Origin: Xanthocytophaga flava
GTDB taxonomy: Bacteria; Bacteroidota; Bacteroidia; Cytophagales; 172606-1
Length of the DNA: 64,000 nt
Reading direction: 5' to 3'
Assembly (NCBI GenBank): GCA_030068525.1
Contig: JASJOS010000006.1
Span: 1 to 64,000 of the forward strand
This document shows, one piece after another, positions 43,752 to 51,206 of this stretch. The notes below the pieces were generated by a model. That model saw nothing but the letters and a program-made list of their open reading frames with translations. It made no database searches and had not been told where the DNA came from. How positions within the stretch are numbered: position 1 is the first letter of the stretch; every line of letters starts with the position of its first letter. A program made the position numbers and the translations under genes.

Positions 43752-45791
43752 TTACTTAGCAGTAACTGGAAACTGCGAAATTCGCAAAACGCTACATCCA
43801 TATGGAATCAGGGTAATTTCCTCTTCCGGTCCTGTCTCCAATCCATAAATAACGCTAAAAGGAATCGGTCCTGTCATATCGTTGTATAGTCCCCACGAAG
43901 GAATTTTCTTCCCTTTGGTTCGGATTATAACCGGAGCATTATCCAGATTCCACGGATAAACAGGCATTTGCTCTTTTTGTTCTACGCGAAATGCCTGTTC
44001 CAGTTCTTTGTCGTCCATTGCCAGCAGGGCATAATTCCATTCTGATTTGGGTCTCACTTCATAATAGGTATCTCCATATACATCCGGATCTTTTTTATTT
44101 GTTACTTTATTCCACTGCTCTTCAATCCGTAAGGCATACGTCAACGGTCCGCGCTCTACAGAGATTGAGTTTTCATGCCAGCGATTTCGGAATATATGCA
44201 TTGGTAAGGTTAATTCCAGTACATCACCCGATTTCCATTCACGTGAGATCACCACAATCTGATTGCCATCCGCCTCACGGAGAGGCTTCCCATTTATAGA
44301 AATAGTAGCACGTTTACACCATTGTGGAATCCGCAGATGGAAAGGAAAAGATACTGCCTTTGTTTTCTTGTCCAGTGTAAGTTTGAACTGAATGTTTTCA
44401 CGAAATGGATACTGTGTCTGTTCCTGTATAGTTACCTGTGTACCTTCTCCGACATACGCCTTTACTTCACTGGGGGCATACACAAGCGCTGCCAGCCCTT
44501 TATCTGCTGTAGCATACCATAGGTTTTGGGTAAATTTAGGCCAGCCCTGGTGCATATTTGACGTACAACAGGCAAATCCTGTCAGCAGACCATAACATAC
44601 ATCGGTGCCCTGGTGATTGCCATCTTCCGCAAAGTTACGTATATGTCGGGTTACCATTACCTGGTTGGCTTGCTGGAAATACTGGCGGTTCATGTAGTCA
44701 TCGGTAGCTTGAGTAGGTAAGGCATTAAAGGCGACTTTTTCTAACTGATCTGCATAGCTGACCCGTCCGGTAACAGGCAGTATACTTTCCAGCGAAAACA
44801 TCATCTCAACAGCCGAACAAAGCTCTGAGCCCTGCGTAGGGTTGTTACCATGCAGGGTTTCATCTCCGCCATATAGCCCATGTGCCAGTCCATTATATTT
44901 CCGAAGGTCGGCAAAACCTTTTGTTACAGACTCTGCATACTTTTGTTCGGGATGCTGCTGGTAATAAATGAGAGGTTCTTTCATGCCTTGTGCCAGATTA
45001 ACACAATGGATACTACTTTGTTGGCTTAACAGATTTCCTTCCAGAAAAGCAGTGGTATAGTCAAACGTTTGTTTGTGCATGAGATCTGCCAGTTCTAGCA
45101 GAAAGCTTTCGCCGGTAAGATTATACAGCCAGTAGACCACCATAAGGTTATCACCTGCCCGATAGCGGGCCCAGAATGTCCAGCGATCCAGCGGCTGTGA
45201 AGGCAGTTGTTTCAACTGATACCGGAAATAACGGGTCAGCAAGTCAAGCACTCGTCTATCACTTGTTGCCGAATAGTATTGCTTTAATATTTTCAATACA
45301 ACCATTCGGGGCCACCAGTCCAGGCTGTTGTCACGTTGGATACCTGGTTCGTAAGGATAGTCTTTGGCAGGTCCGAAATTGCCATCTTCACGTTGTGACT
45401 GTATGGCCCATTCCACCCAGGGTTTGGTTTTGCTGATTAGTTCTTTATCATTGAGAATATAGGCCAGAGGCAATAGCCCATCAATCCAGTAAGGACCTCT
45501 TTCCCATTGATCTCCATCACCACCAAGCCACCCATTACGATGACTCATCACCAGTGGATATAACTTGTCTAGCTGTCCGGTAGCTCCGTTTTTCTGTCTG
45601 AGAAGCATCTCCTTCAGCCACCCTTCGGCATGGATAGCTCCCAGTGGTAGTTCCAGATATGGATTGGGACGCAATGGTAATCGGTTTTGGATATAGGATT
45701 TGACTACAGTCACCTTTTGCTGTGCCATTGACTGGAGGTTTGTTAAAATCGACAAACTCGCAAAAAACAATACATAACGGATTGAATGCAT
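43752..45791 (-). CDS. Secreted GH127/GH146-like beta-L-arabinofuranosidase, 679 aa
   Basis: A signal peptide (about 1-23, ending SMAQ) is followed by the (alpha/alpha)6 barrel of GH127 (PF07944). The catalytic Glu region is TQGSELCSAVEMMFSLE (about residue 330) and the zinc-bound Cys nucleophile region is LTGFACCTSNMHQGWPKF (about 420). RDNSLDWWPRMVVLKIL and GLYGGDETLHG are other GH127 landmarks. C-terminal beta domains follow. Related families (GH142, GH146) share this architecture. The enzyme removes terminal beta-L-arabinofuranose from plant arabinan, extensin or pectin side chains in the periplasm. Confidence 0.88.
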   Translation of the reverse strand: MHSIRYVLFFASLSILTNLQSMAQQKVTVVKSYIQNRLPLRPNPYLELPLGAIHAEGWLKEMLLRQKNGATGQLDKLYPLVMSHRNGWLGGDGDQWERGPYWIDGLLPLAYILNDKELISKTKPWVEWAIQSQREDGNFGPAKDYPYEPGIQRDNSLDWWPRMVVLKILKQYYSATSDRRVLDLLTRYFRYQLKQLPSQPLDRWTFWARYRAGDNLMVVYWLYNLTGESFLLELADLMHKQTFDYTTAFLEGNLLSQQSSIHCVNLAQGMKEPLIYYQQHPEQKYAESVTKGFADLRKYNGLAHGLYGGDETLHGNNPTQGSELCSAVEMMFSLESILPVTGRVSYADQLEKVAFNALPTQATDDYMNRQYFQQANQVMVTRHIRNFAEDGNHQGTDVCYGLLTGFACCTSNMHQGWPKFTQNLWYATADKGLAALVYAPSEVKAYVGEGTQVTIQEQTQYPFRENIQFKLTLDKKTKAVSFPFHLRIPQWCKRATISINGKPLREADGNQIVVISREWKSGDVLELTLPMHIFRNRWHENSISVERGPLTYALRIEEQWNKVTNKKDPDVYGDTYYEVRPKSEWNYALLAMDDKELEQAFRVEQKEQMPVYPWNLDNAPVIIRTKGKKIPSWGLYNDMTGPIPFSVIYGLETGPEEEITLIPYGCSVLRISQFPVTAK

Positions 45792-46292
45792 GATTGTATA
45801 AATATGAAAAACAGAAACAAGGATTCATCACATAGCTGTTCTACTAGATAATAGTAGTTATGGAAATTTCACTATTGTATACAATGGTATCAACCTTTTG
45901 AATTATAGTGGTATTTGTATGAGCAAGTAGATCGTTCACTTAAGATTCATCCAAAGAAGAAATAGTTGCTAAAAGTAAGAAAATCAGTTATAAACCAATA
46001 GAAAACTTCTTTATGGAGATTATAAAGATAAATATGAGGTTGCATATCCAGGATACCTGTCAGAGATAAAAGAGAATGGACTTAAAAACAACTGATACAG
46101 ATCAATAATGCTTTCTTTAAATAAAGGGTATTTAAGATTATCCGATTAAGTCAGTCATCATCTTCTAAAAGCGAATTAGAGCTTTAATTGCTATACAATA
46201 ATTAGTTTGAGAAAGGTATCAGTGTGAAAAAACTTTTATCTTGACAGTGATATTCTACTATAGTTTGTATCCTGGAAGGATTGATTTTTCTT
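45792..46292. other. Gap with a degraded coding remnant
   Basis: About 500 AT-rich bases. Near 46012-46096 the + strand reads like a protein end (DYKDKYEVAYPGYLSEI) up to a TGA, but without start or upstream frame, so it is probably an old remnant. No RNA or promoter stands out. Confidence 0.35.
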
Positions 46293-47180
46293 ATGACTCT
46301 TAGCGATTATACTTTCTCCTTATCCCCTCGCACAGTACCTCTTTCCCGTAATGTTGTTACTATAGTAGGTTCTCCAATCATACAACTATTTATATGGGGA
46401 TGGATATGTTTTTGTCTGGTTTCTATGCGGAATAGCCTTCCGGGTAACATAGTATATAACCCATCGGGAGCTGACCGGATTGACGGTAAAGATTTTTACA
46501 ATTATAAATATGCCTATACCAATGGCGCACTAACCACTATTTCTAACAGTAATATAAAAAATAAGGATACAGCTTATGCACTTTATTACACCTTCCAAGC
46601 CAATAATCAGCACTTTACAGGGGTGTTCTTTACAGAAAGAGATAAACAACTACCACAAATAGGAGACAAATTGAAAATTTATTATAGGATGGACAATCCT
46701 GTTGTTTCTTATGTGGTTGGTATACAAACTAGCTCAGTCAATCAGGAAGGGATTTTCGTTAGTTGTCTTATGCTGCTTGTAGGCATTGGAGGACTTGGCA
46801 TTTATACTTGGGTGAATAGTAAGGAAAATTACCTGATGAAATATGGGCATCTTACAGTAGGTAAGTTTAATCAGCAGACTGAAGACAAGAATAGCGATGG
46901 TGAAGTAAGTTATCGTGTGCAATATAAGTTTCTGGCCTTCGATAACCAATACTATTATTCTGAACAATATCGTTCTTTGCCTGCTTATGAAGAAGATGTA
47001 GTTATACTTTACAACGAAGAAGGTCCAAAAGATAATCTGATTCTCAAGGTCCATAAACTATATGAACAATATGATGAGAATTTTCAGCCACTGCCTGCTT
47101 CCTGGGACGAAGTATTTTATCACAGTGTAATTCCTGCTGGTGTACTTATCAGTCAGCTATTTTTATTTATTTCCCATTGA
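46293..47180 (+). CDS. Hypothetical membrane protein (DUF3592-like), 295 aa
   Basis: The ATG at 46293 is preferred over a TTG four codons upstream. Membrane helices are visible at about 22-44, 150-172 and 275-295. Between them are two soluble beta domains (YYTFQANNQHFTGVFF..., IGDKLKIYYRMDNP and VQYKFLAFDNQYYYSEQYRSLP), each with the pattern of DUF3592 proteins, which have G-D-x-V-x-V-x-Y motifs after a Thr/Gly-rich strand. Function unknown. Confidence 0.55.
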   Translation: MTLSDYTFSLSPRTVPLSRNVVTIVGSPIIQLFIWGWICFCLVSMRNSLPGNIVYNPSGADRIDGKDFYNYKYAYTNGALTTISNSNIKNKDTAYALYYTFQANNQHFTGVFFTERDKQLPQIGDKLKIYYRMDNPVVSYVVGIQTSSVNQEGIFVSCLMLLVGIGGLGIYTWVNSKENYLMKYGHLTVGKFNQQTEDKNSDGEVSYRVQYKFLAFDNQYYYSEQYRSLPAYEEDVVILYNEEGPKDNLILKVHKLYEQYDENFQPLPASWDEVFYHSVIPAGVLISQLFLFISH

Positions 47181-47280
47181 TCTGAGGTTTAATTCATATG
47201 ACTTATCTGCTTTCTCTCAACTTCAAAATGAACTAAGCTCTTGATGGCTTTGATCATGAAGGGTAGGATAAAATTAAAAA

Positions 47281-47336
47281 AGAAAGGTGAATTTTGAAAT
47301 AAGATGAGGAGTTGTAGCCCAAAATCCACCTTTTCT
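47281..47336. terminator. Possible terminator between convergent genes
   Basis: AGAAAGGTGAATTTT (47281-47295) pairs with 47321-47336 with one gap and one mismatch over a 25-base loop, just before the stop of the minus-strand gene at 47353. Weak. Confidence 0.35.
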
Positions 47337-47352
47337 GCATTCCAGAATTATG

Positions 47353-48324
47353 TTATCCGAATGAAAGCTTTTGGCCCAGCCAGCCTGTAGTGCGCAGGAA
47401 TTGTTCCCAGCTGAGGCTATCGGGGTTTATCTGGCGACTCCAGAACAAGTCGCGATCTTTCCCAAAATACCCATACTCAGCTACATACTCTGCCATTCCT
47501 AAAATCTCATCCACTAAGAGTTCATTTGAGCTAAATTCTGGGAAATAATAAAGGAAGTTCTCCCGTGTGAAAGCTGAGACATAGACAGCCTTCTTACCTG
47601 TAACCCGAATAAATGTATCAACCATCTCCCGTGGAGAAATGCTTTCCCCAATTACCGGTAAAGATGCTCCCGCATAGCGATTAGGATTCGAAAAGATCTC
47701 CAGAACTGCAGGTCCTGTAGCCGTAAGGGGATCCACAAAAGGTGCACAGAAATCCTCTGGTAAGTAAATTGGAAATACAAGGGTATCGCCCTTTATAAGT
47801 GGAGTGTAAAATTCCGGTAAATTGGTGTAAAAGAAAGCCATGTATATAAACGAGCTTGTGATGGGAAGCGTGCGGATATATTGCTCAATATTGGCCTTGT
47901 CTGTAAAATGAGGGGCAAACTTCTTTCCCTCTGTAATCTTATCTACATTTTCCAAACTACTGAAGATAAGGTGCTGAACCCCTGCTTCATTAGCTGCATC
48001 TGCTAACTCTTTGCCCAATGCAAACTCATGAGTGGCTGGGGGCGCAATACCTGGTGTCATCATGAAAACTCCCTCCGAGCCTCGGAATGCTTCCACATAT
48101 TCCTTTTTGTATCCCAGATCAAGTGGCAATCGTACGAGTTCAGCTCCTTGCCGGACCAGGCTAAGCGCCACTGGTGAGTCAACCCGACGGGTAATGCCAC
48201 GCACACGATAACGCCCGCTTTGTAACAAAGTACGTGCAGCGCTGAGGCCCTGCTTGCCCAAAACTCCCACAATAGTAATTAGTGGTTTATCTTTTGTTTC
48301 GTTGTTGGTTACTTTAAATGCCAT
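47353..48324 (-). CDS. NmrA-family NAD(P)-binding protein, 323 aa
   Basis: The Rossmann motif is ITIVGVLGKQGLSAARTLL (about residues 16-34), GxxGxxG with the second base of a NADP-preferring Arg pair in GITRRVDSP. HLIFSSLENVDKIT and HFTDKANIEQYIR are typical of NmrA/HSCARG-like atypical SDRs, which sense NADP or act as reductases and lack the YxxxK motif, as here. It is divergent from an HxlR regulator with a shared palindrome. Confidence 0.85.
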   Translation of the reverse strand: MAFKVTNNETKDKPLITIVGVLGKQGLSAARTLLQSGRYRVRGITRRVDSPVALSLVRQGAELVRLPLDLGYKKEYVEAFRGSEGVFMMTPGIAPPATHEFALGKELADAANEAGVQHLIFSSLENVDKITEGKKFAPHFTDKANIEQYIRTLPITSSFIYMAFFYTNLPEFYTPLIKGDTLVFPIYLPEDFCAPFVDPLTATGPAVLEIFSNPNRYAGASLPVIGESISPREMVDTFIRVTGKKAVYVSAFTRENFLYYFPEFSSNELLVDEILGMAEYVAEYGYFGKDRDLFWSRQINPDSLSWEQFLRTTGWLGQKLSFG

Positions 48325-48355
48325 TCTTTCGGTATGTCTTTAGGTGAAAAATACG

Positions 48356-48374
48356 AACTATAAAAATTATAGTT
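48356..48374. promoter_or_regulatory. Palindromic operator between NmrA and HxlR genes
   Basis: AACTATAA (48356-48363) and TTATAGTT (48367-48374) are perfect complements with a 3-base spacer, 32 bases before the NmrA start codon. ACTAT occurs again nearby at 48380 and 48410, so there may be several half-sites for the HxlR dimer. Confidence 0.5.
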
Positions 48375-48417
48375 GCAAAACTATTTTTAGTGATTTACAT
48401 TCGCAATAACTATCCAA

Positions 48418-48822
48418 ATGGATAGGTGTAACATTGGTAGTATGAAAACAGAATGTATTGGTGATTATGTAAAGCTGGAAGGAGAGATTTATCCTTGTAC
48501 AATCAGTCTGGCGATGGATTTAATGGGTGGAAAATGGAAAGCTGTTATCTTGTACCATTTAAAAGACGAGGAAAAAAGATACAACGAACTCCGAAAAGAA
48601 ATGCCCTCCGTTACTGAAATGACGTTGAGCCTGCAGTTAAAACAGCTGGAGAATGACGGCTTGGTTTCACGAAAAGTATATGGAAAGAAACCACCCATTA
48701 AAGTCATTTACAGCTTAACCGATTTTGGCAAAACTGTTATTCCTGTTTTAGAAGCGATTACAGCCTGGGGAAATCAGGTTGTACGGGAGAAAGGCGAGTT
48801 TGTCTCTGCCGGGCAGGTGTAA
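48418..48822 (+). CDS. HxlR-family transcriptional regulator, 134 aa
   Basis: LMGGKWKAVILYHLKDEEKRYNELRK, MTLSLQLKQLENDGLVSRKVY and VIYSLTDFGKTVIPVLEAITAWG are the HxlR winged-helix blocks, with a Cys (IYPCTISL) before the first helix. The start may be ATG 48418 or 48442. It is the likely repressor of the divergent NmrA-type gene. It is the last ordinary chromosomal gene before the mobile element. Confidence 0.88.
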   Translation: MDRCNIGSMKTECIGDYVKLEGEIYPCTISLAMDLMGGKWKAVILYHLKDEEKRYNELRKEMPSVTEMTLSLQLKQLENDGLVSRKVYGKKPPIKVIYSLTDFGKTVIPVLEAITAWGNQVVREKGEFVSAGQV

Positions 48823-49044
48823 ATTGGTGGAGACGTAACATGGACCATCTCACATTTTAAGAAAAAGGATCTGATTTTCTTAAGTGAACCTAGATAGACT
48901 CAGGCTTCATCTTATCGATTGGTAAGTGTTTCTGTTTGATATTCAGATAGTTATCGTAAATAGGTACAAATAGTGTACAAAAACTGTATTCCACTAAGTC
49001 AAAGAACGTTTTTCTTCAAATGTAGCAAATCATTTGTAAGAAAT

Positions 49045-49070
49045 AGATCGGCTCAAATCTGAGCCAATGT
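49045..49070. repeat. Palindrome copy downstream of the small HTH gene
   Basis: GGCTCA-AATC-TGAGCC (49050-49065) is a perfect hairpin, within AGATCGGCTCA (49045-49055). The same sequence with few changes recurs at 49308-49333 on the other side of the HTH gene. It sits 2 bases past the gene's stop codon, so it can serve as terminator, operator or attachment site. Confidence 0.6.
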
Positions 49071-49071
49071 T

Positions 49072-49281
49072 TTATTTACCTCTCTTCGGTTGGAAACCAA
49101 GTAATGTTTCTAAAGCGGAAGGAGTGTGTTGCATCTCAATCCAGGCTTCTATTGCTTTTCGGGAAAATCTGCCTCTGATATGGGTCTTAGGTATCTTCCC
49201 CTCACTTGCCCAGTTTCGAAGTGTTTGTTTCTTGACCTTTAAAATTTTAGCAAGGTCCTCATAGGTGAGTAGTTCGTCCAT
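49072..49281 (-). CDS. Small HTH (excisionase/MerR-like HTH_17) protein, 69 aa
   Basis: LLTYEDLAKILKVKKQTLRNWASEGKIPKTHIRGRFSRKAIEAWIE is a complete HTH_17 domain, as in phage excisionases and AlpA-like regulators that bend DNA at attachment sites or control integrase. The gene is bracketed by two near-identical palindromes, 49045-49070 and 49308-49333, the second just upstream of its ATG. It marks the left part of the mobile element. Confidence 0.8.
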   Translation of the reverse strand: MDELLTYEDLAKILKVKKQTLRNWASEGKIPKTHIRGRFSRKAIEAWIEMQHTPSALETLLGFQPKRGK

Positions 49282-49307
49282 GAGATAAGATAGTTAGGTG
49301 AATAAAT

Positions 49308-49333
49308 AGATCAGCTCATTTCTGAGCCGATCT
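49308..49333. promoter_or_regulatory. Palindrome copy upstream of the small HTH gene
   Basis: AGATCAGCTCA (49308-49318) and TGAGCCGATCT (49323-49333) are complements with one mismatch and a 4-base spacer. It repeats the palindrome at 49045-49070 in direct orientation and lies 27 bases upstream of the HTH gene start, as an autoregulatory operator would. It could equally be the terminator of the upstream minus-strand gene that stops at 49355. Confidence 0.55.
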
Positions 49334-49354
49334 AAGTTATCCATTTCCCTATTA

Positions 49355-49930
49355 TCATTCAGCAAGCAACGATTGTAAAATATCATATAATGGTTGGGTT
49401 TGCGCCATGATAAACTCAAACTTCTGATCATGTGACCGGGCAACTGAGCTTAAGTAAAATTCCAATGCAACAGACCATTCAGCATGCAACTGTATTCTTC
49501 TTTCCCAGTTAACCGATTTACTAGAGAGGTAAAAATCAACAATATGCAATGCAATATCCTGTGCAGAGTTGCATAAAACACCTTGTGTGTCTTCATCATA
49601 ATATGCAGGTGTAGATAAATCCCTAAACCCTTCCAGTAAGTTGATAGTATTCATAAAGTATTTTGAATTACCTGTATGAATAGGAAGTGTCAGACAATAG
49701 CAGAAACGGTCATGAGACATGGTAAGCAATCGGTTAAATTCAAAAACAGCCTCTGTTTCATTTTTGCCGTATTTAAGGATAGATCCTATCAGTTTATCTA
49801 TAATCGGTTGTCTGGAATCCTGTTCAATGGCTTTCTGAACTGCCTCTACAACCGGACCAGAAGAAGGAAGAGTATTTTGAGAAACTGTGCTTGAAGAAGC
49901 TACGTTGGATTGTGTTTTTGCTGCGCGCAT
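49355..49930 (-). CDS. Hypothetical protein, 191 aa
   Basis: The first 30 residues are Ser/Thr-rich and disordered; the rest is helical (AVQKAIEQDSRQPIIDKLIGSILKY, DIALHIVDFYLSSKSVNW, FEFIMAQTQPLYDILQSLL). No motif. It is the last of three minus-strand genes (50651 to 49355) that are read away from the switch region at 50.65-50.83 kb. Family not recognised. Confidence 0.5.
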   Translation of the reverse strand: MRAAKTQSNVASSSTVSQNTLPSSGPVVEAVQKAIEQDSRQPIIDKLIGSILKYGKNETEAVFEFNRLLTMSHDRFCYCLTLPIHTGNSKYFMNTINLLEGFRDLSTPAYYDEDTQGVLCNSAQDIALHIVDFYLSSKSVNWERRIQLHAEWSVALEFYLSSVARSHDQKFEFIMAQTQPLYDILQSLLAE

Positions 49931-49970
49931 GAGAGTAAGATTTTAAGAGTGAAAATTTTATGAATGAGAA

Positions 49971-50267
49971 TTATTTCAGGTTGGTGTAAATCATGTTTTC
50001 CAGTTGGGAAAAGAAATGATGCAGGGTGTCTAAATGATTGTGACGGGAAAATATCTCCTGAGCAGTAGGTGACACCTCTCTGCATTCGAGATAAAACATC
50101 TGCTGTGCTGCAAACAATAGTTCTTTGTACTGGCTTACCTGTTTGGCTGCTGCAACAAGATCCTCATCGAGCAAAGAGGAAATAGCCTCTAGTTTTGCTT
50201 TATCAAAATAAGGGCTGTTCAATGGTCTGATACCTGGACTTTGAGTTGTTTCTGTTGTCGCTTCCAT
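49971..50267 (-). CDS. Hypothetical protein, 98 aa
   Basis: A mostly helical protein (PYFDKAKLEAISSLLDEDLVAAAKQVSQYKELLFAAQQMFYL) without motif or membrane segment. Second gene of the three-gene minus-strand unit, 30 bases after the first and 40 bases before the third. Family not recognised. Confidence 0.5.
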   Translation of the reverse strand: MEATTETTQSPGIRPLNSPYFDKAKLEAISSLLDEDLVAAAKQVSQYKELLFAAQQMFYLECREVSPTAQEIFSRHNHLDTLHHFFSQLENMIYTNLK

Positions 50268-50297
50268 GGAAATAGTAGATAAAGAGTGAATGAATGA

Positions 50298-50651
50298 TTA
50301 TAGTATTGAAAATGAAATGAGGTTTTCTGCTTTTAAGCTTCTCCAGGCTTGTTTCTCTGTGTCAAAGAAGGGTAGCACCCAGATGTATTCGTTCTCTCTG
50401 GCAGGGTATTTAGGATGCTTCTCTGCTGGTATAAGATCCATCTTCCGTGTTGCCTTACGAGTAGTAACTGTTCCATCAACCTTGCGGAACGTAACGAGGA
50501 CGGCTCCTAACTTCATGAGCGCTTTCACTGCCTGTAACTTCACTAATGCCCATGCATCTTTCAGAGCCTGAGCAAGCGTAATACCTGTTTCTTTTACCAG
50601 ATTCCAGGCTTTTTGCATCACAAGTAAACGGAAATTAGAGAGAGCTTTCAT
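50298..50651 (-). CDS. SH3 beta-barrel-fold protein of mobile elements, 117 aa
   Basis: The ATG at 50651 (MKALSNFRLLVMQKAW) is used; an upstream start overlaps the operator region. After a helical N terminus (ALKDAWALVKLQAVKALMKL) the C-terminal half, VTFRKVDGTVTTRKATRKMDLIPAEK ... WVLPFFDTEKQAWRSLKAENLI, fits the SH3 beta-barrel-fold proteins common in Bacteroidota phages and plasmids, whose role is unknown. First gene of a minus-strand unit driven by the promoter at 50712-50742. Confidence 0.7.
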   Translation of the reverse strand: MKALSNFRLLVMQKAWNLVKETGITLAQALKDAWALVKLQAVKALMKLGAVLVTFRKVDGTVTTRKATRKMDLIPAEKHPKYPARENEYIWVLPFFDTEKQAWRSLKAENLISFSIL

Positions 50652-50665
50652 AGGGATTAAGAATG

Positions 50666-50811
50666 TTTTTGTGTTATGCTGGTGCAAAAATTTTGTCCTT
50701 GAAGGACATTACAAAGGTAACACAAAAATATTATTAACACAAAATTATTGATAAGATATTTTTTGTGTTAATAATAAAAAGTTGATAATAGCGGGAAATT
50801 CATTATATTTG
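50666..50811. promoter_or_regulatory. Divergent double promoter with four operator half-sites
   Basis: The sequence TAACACAAAA occurs four times: 50718-50727 and 50735-50744 forward, 50666-50676 and 50761-50770 reversed. The inner pair is part of a perfect 16-base inverted repeat (50729-50744 with 50761-50776). The + promoter is TTG (50782-50784), 19 bases, TATATTTG (50804-50811). The - promoter is TTG (50742-50740), 20 bases, TACCTTTG (50719-50712), and half-sites overlap both of its boxes. A GTCCTT-G-AAGGAC palindrome (50695-50707) lies in the minus leader. The layout is that of a phage-type switch. Confidence 0.75.
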
Positions 50812-50829
50812 CGATAAATAACATCGCAT

Positions 50830-51069
50830 ATGAGTGACATACAAGCGCAAAATCGATTGACTGCTTTAAAGCAAAAGATGGATGAATTCGGGGTGTCTTA
50901 TCAAAGACTTGCAGACTATTCTGAACGAAGTCTCACTACCATATCAAAGATGTTCGGGAGTAACGATACTAGGTATAAGACTGATGGTAATATCAGTGCA
51001 GCAGAGCAAGGACTTGAGAAGATTCTGGATGAATATCGGGCAAAGCTTTGTGGAAAACCTTCTTTGTGA
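50830..51069 (+). CDS. Small HTH-type regulator, 79 aa
   Basis: A short helical protein with a likely XRE-like helix-turn-helix at about residues 18-41 (EFGVSYQRLADYSERSLTTISKMF). It has an exact Bacteroidota promoter and stands opposite the SH3-fold gene across the four half-sites, so it is the best candidate for the protein that binds them. A hairpin terminator follows the stop by 29 bases. Confidence 0.65.
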   Translation: MSDIQAQNRLTALKQKMDEFGVSYQRLADYSERSLTTISKMFGSNDTRYKTDGNISAAEQGLEKILDEYRAKLCGKPSL

Positions 51070-51098
51070 GCTATAAATCACAAATTTTCAATAATTAT

Positions 51099-51136
51099 AT
51101 AGAGGCCTCAGTACATACTGAGGCCTCTATTGTTTT
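51099..51136 (+). terminator. Strong hairpin terminator of the small HTH gene
   Basis: ATAGAGGCCTCAGTA (51099-51113) and its exact complement (51116-51130) with a 2-base loop, followed by TGTTTT. Confidence 0.9.
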
Positions 51137-51206
51137 AAGCTGACCTTAGTTACTTTTTATAAAGTACATCATTAAAGGGAAAGAACTATGTAAAAAAACT
51201 AAATGT

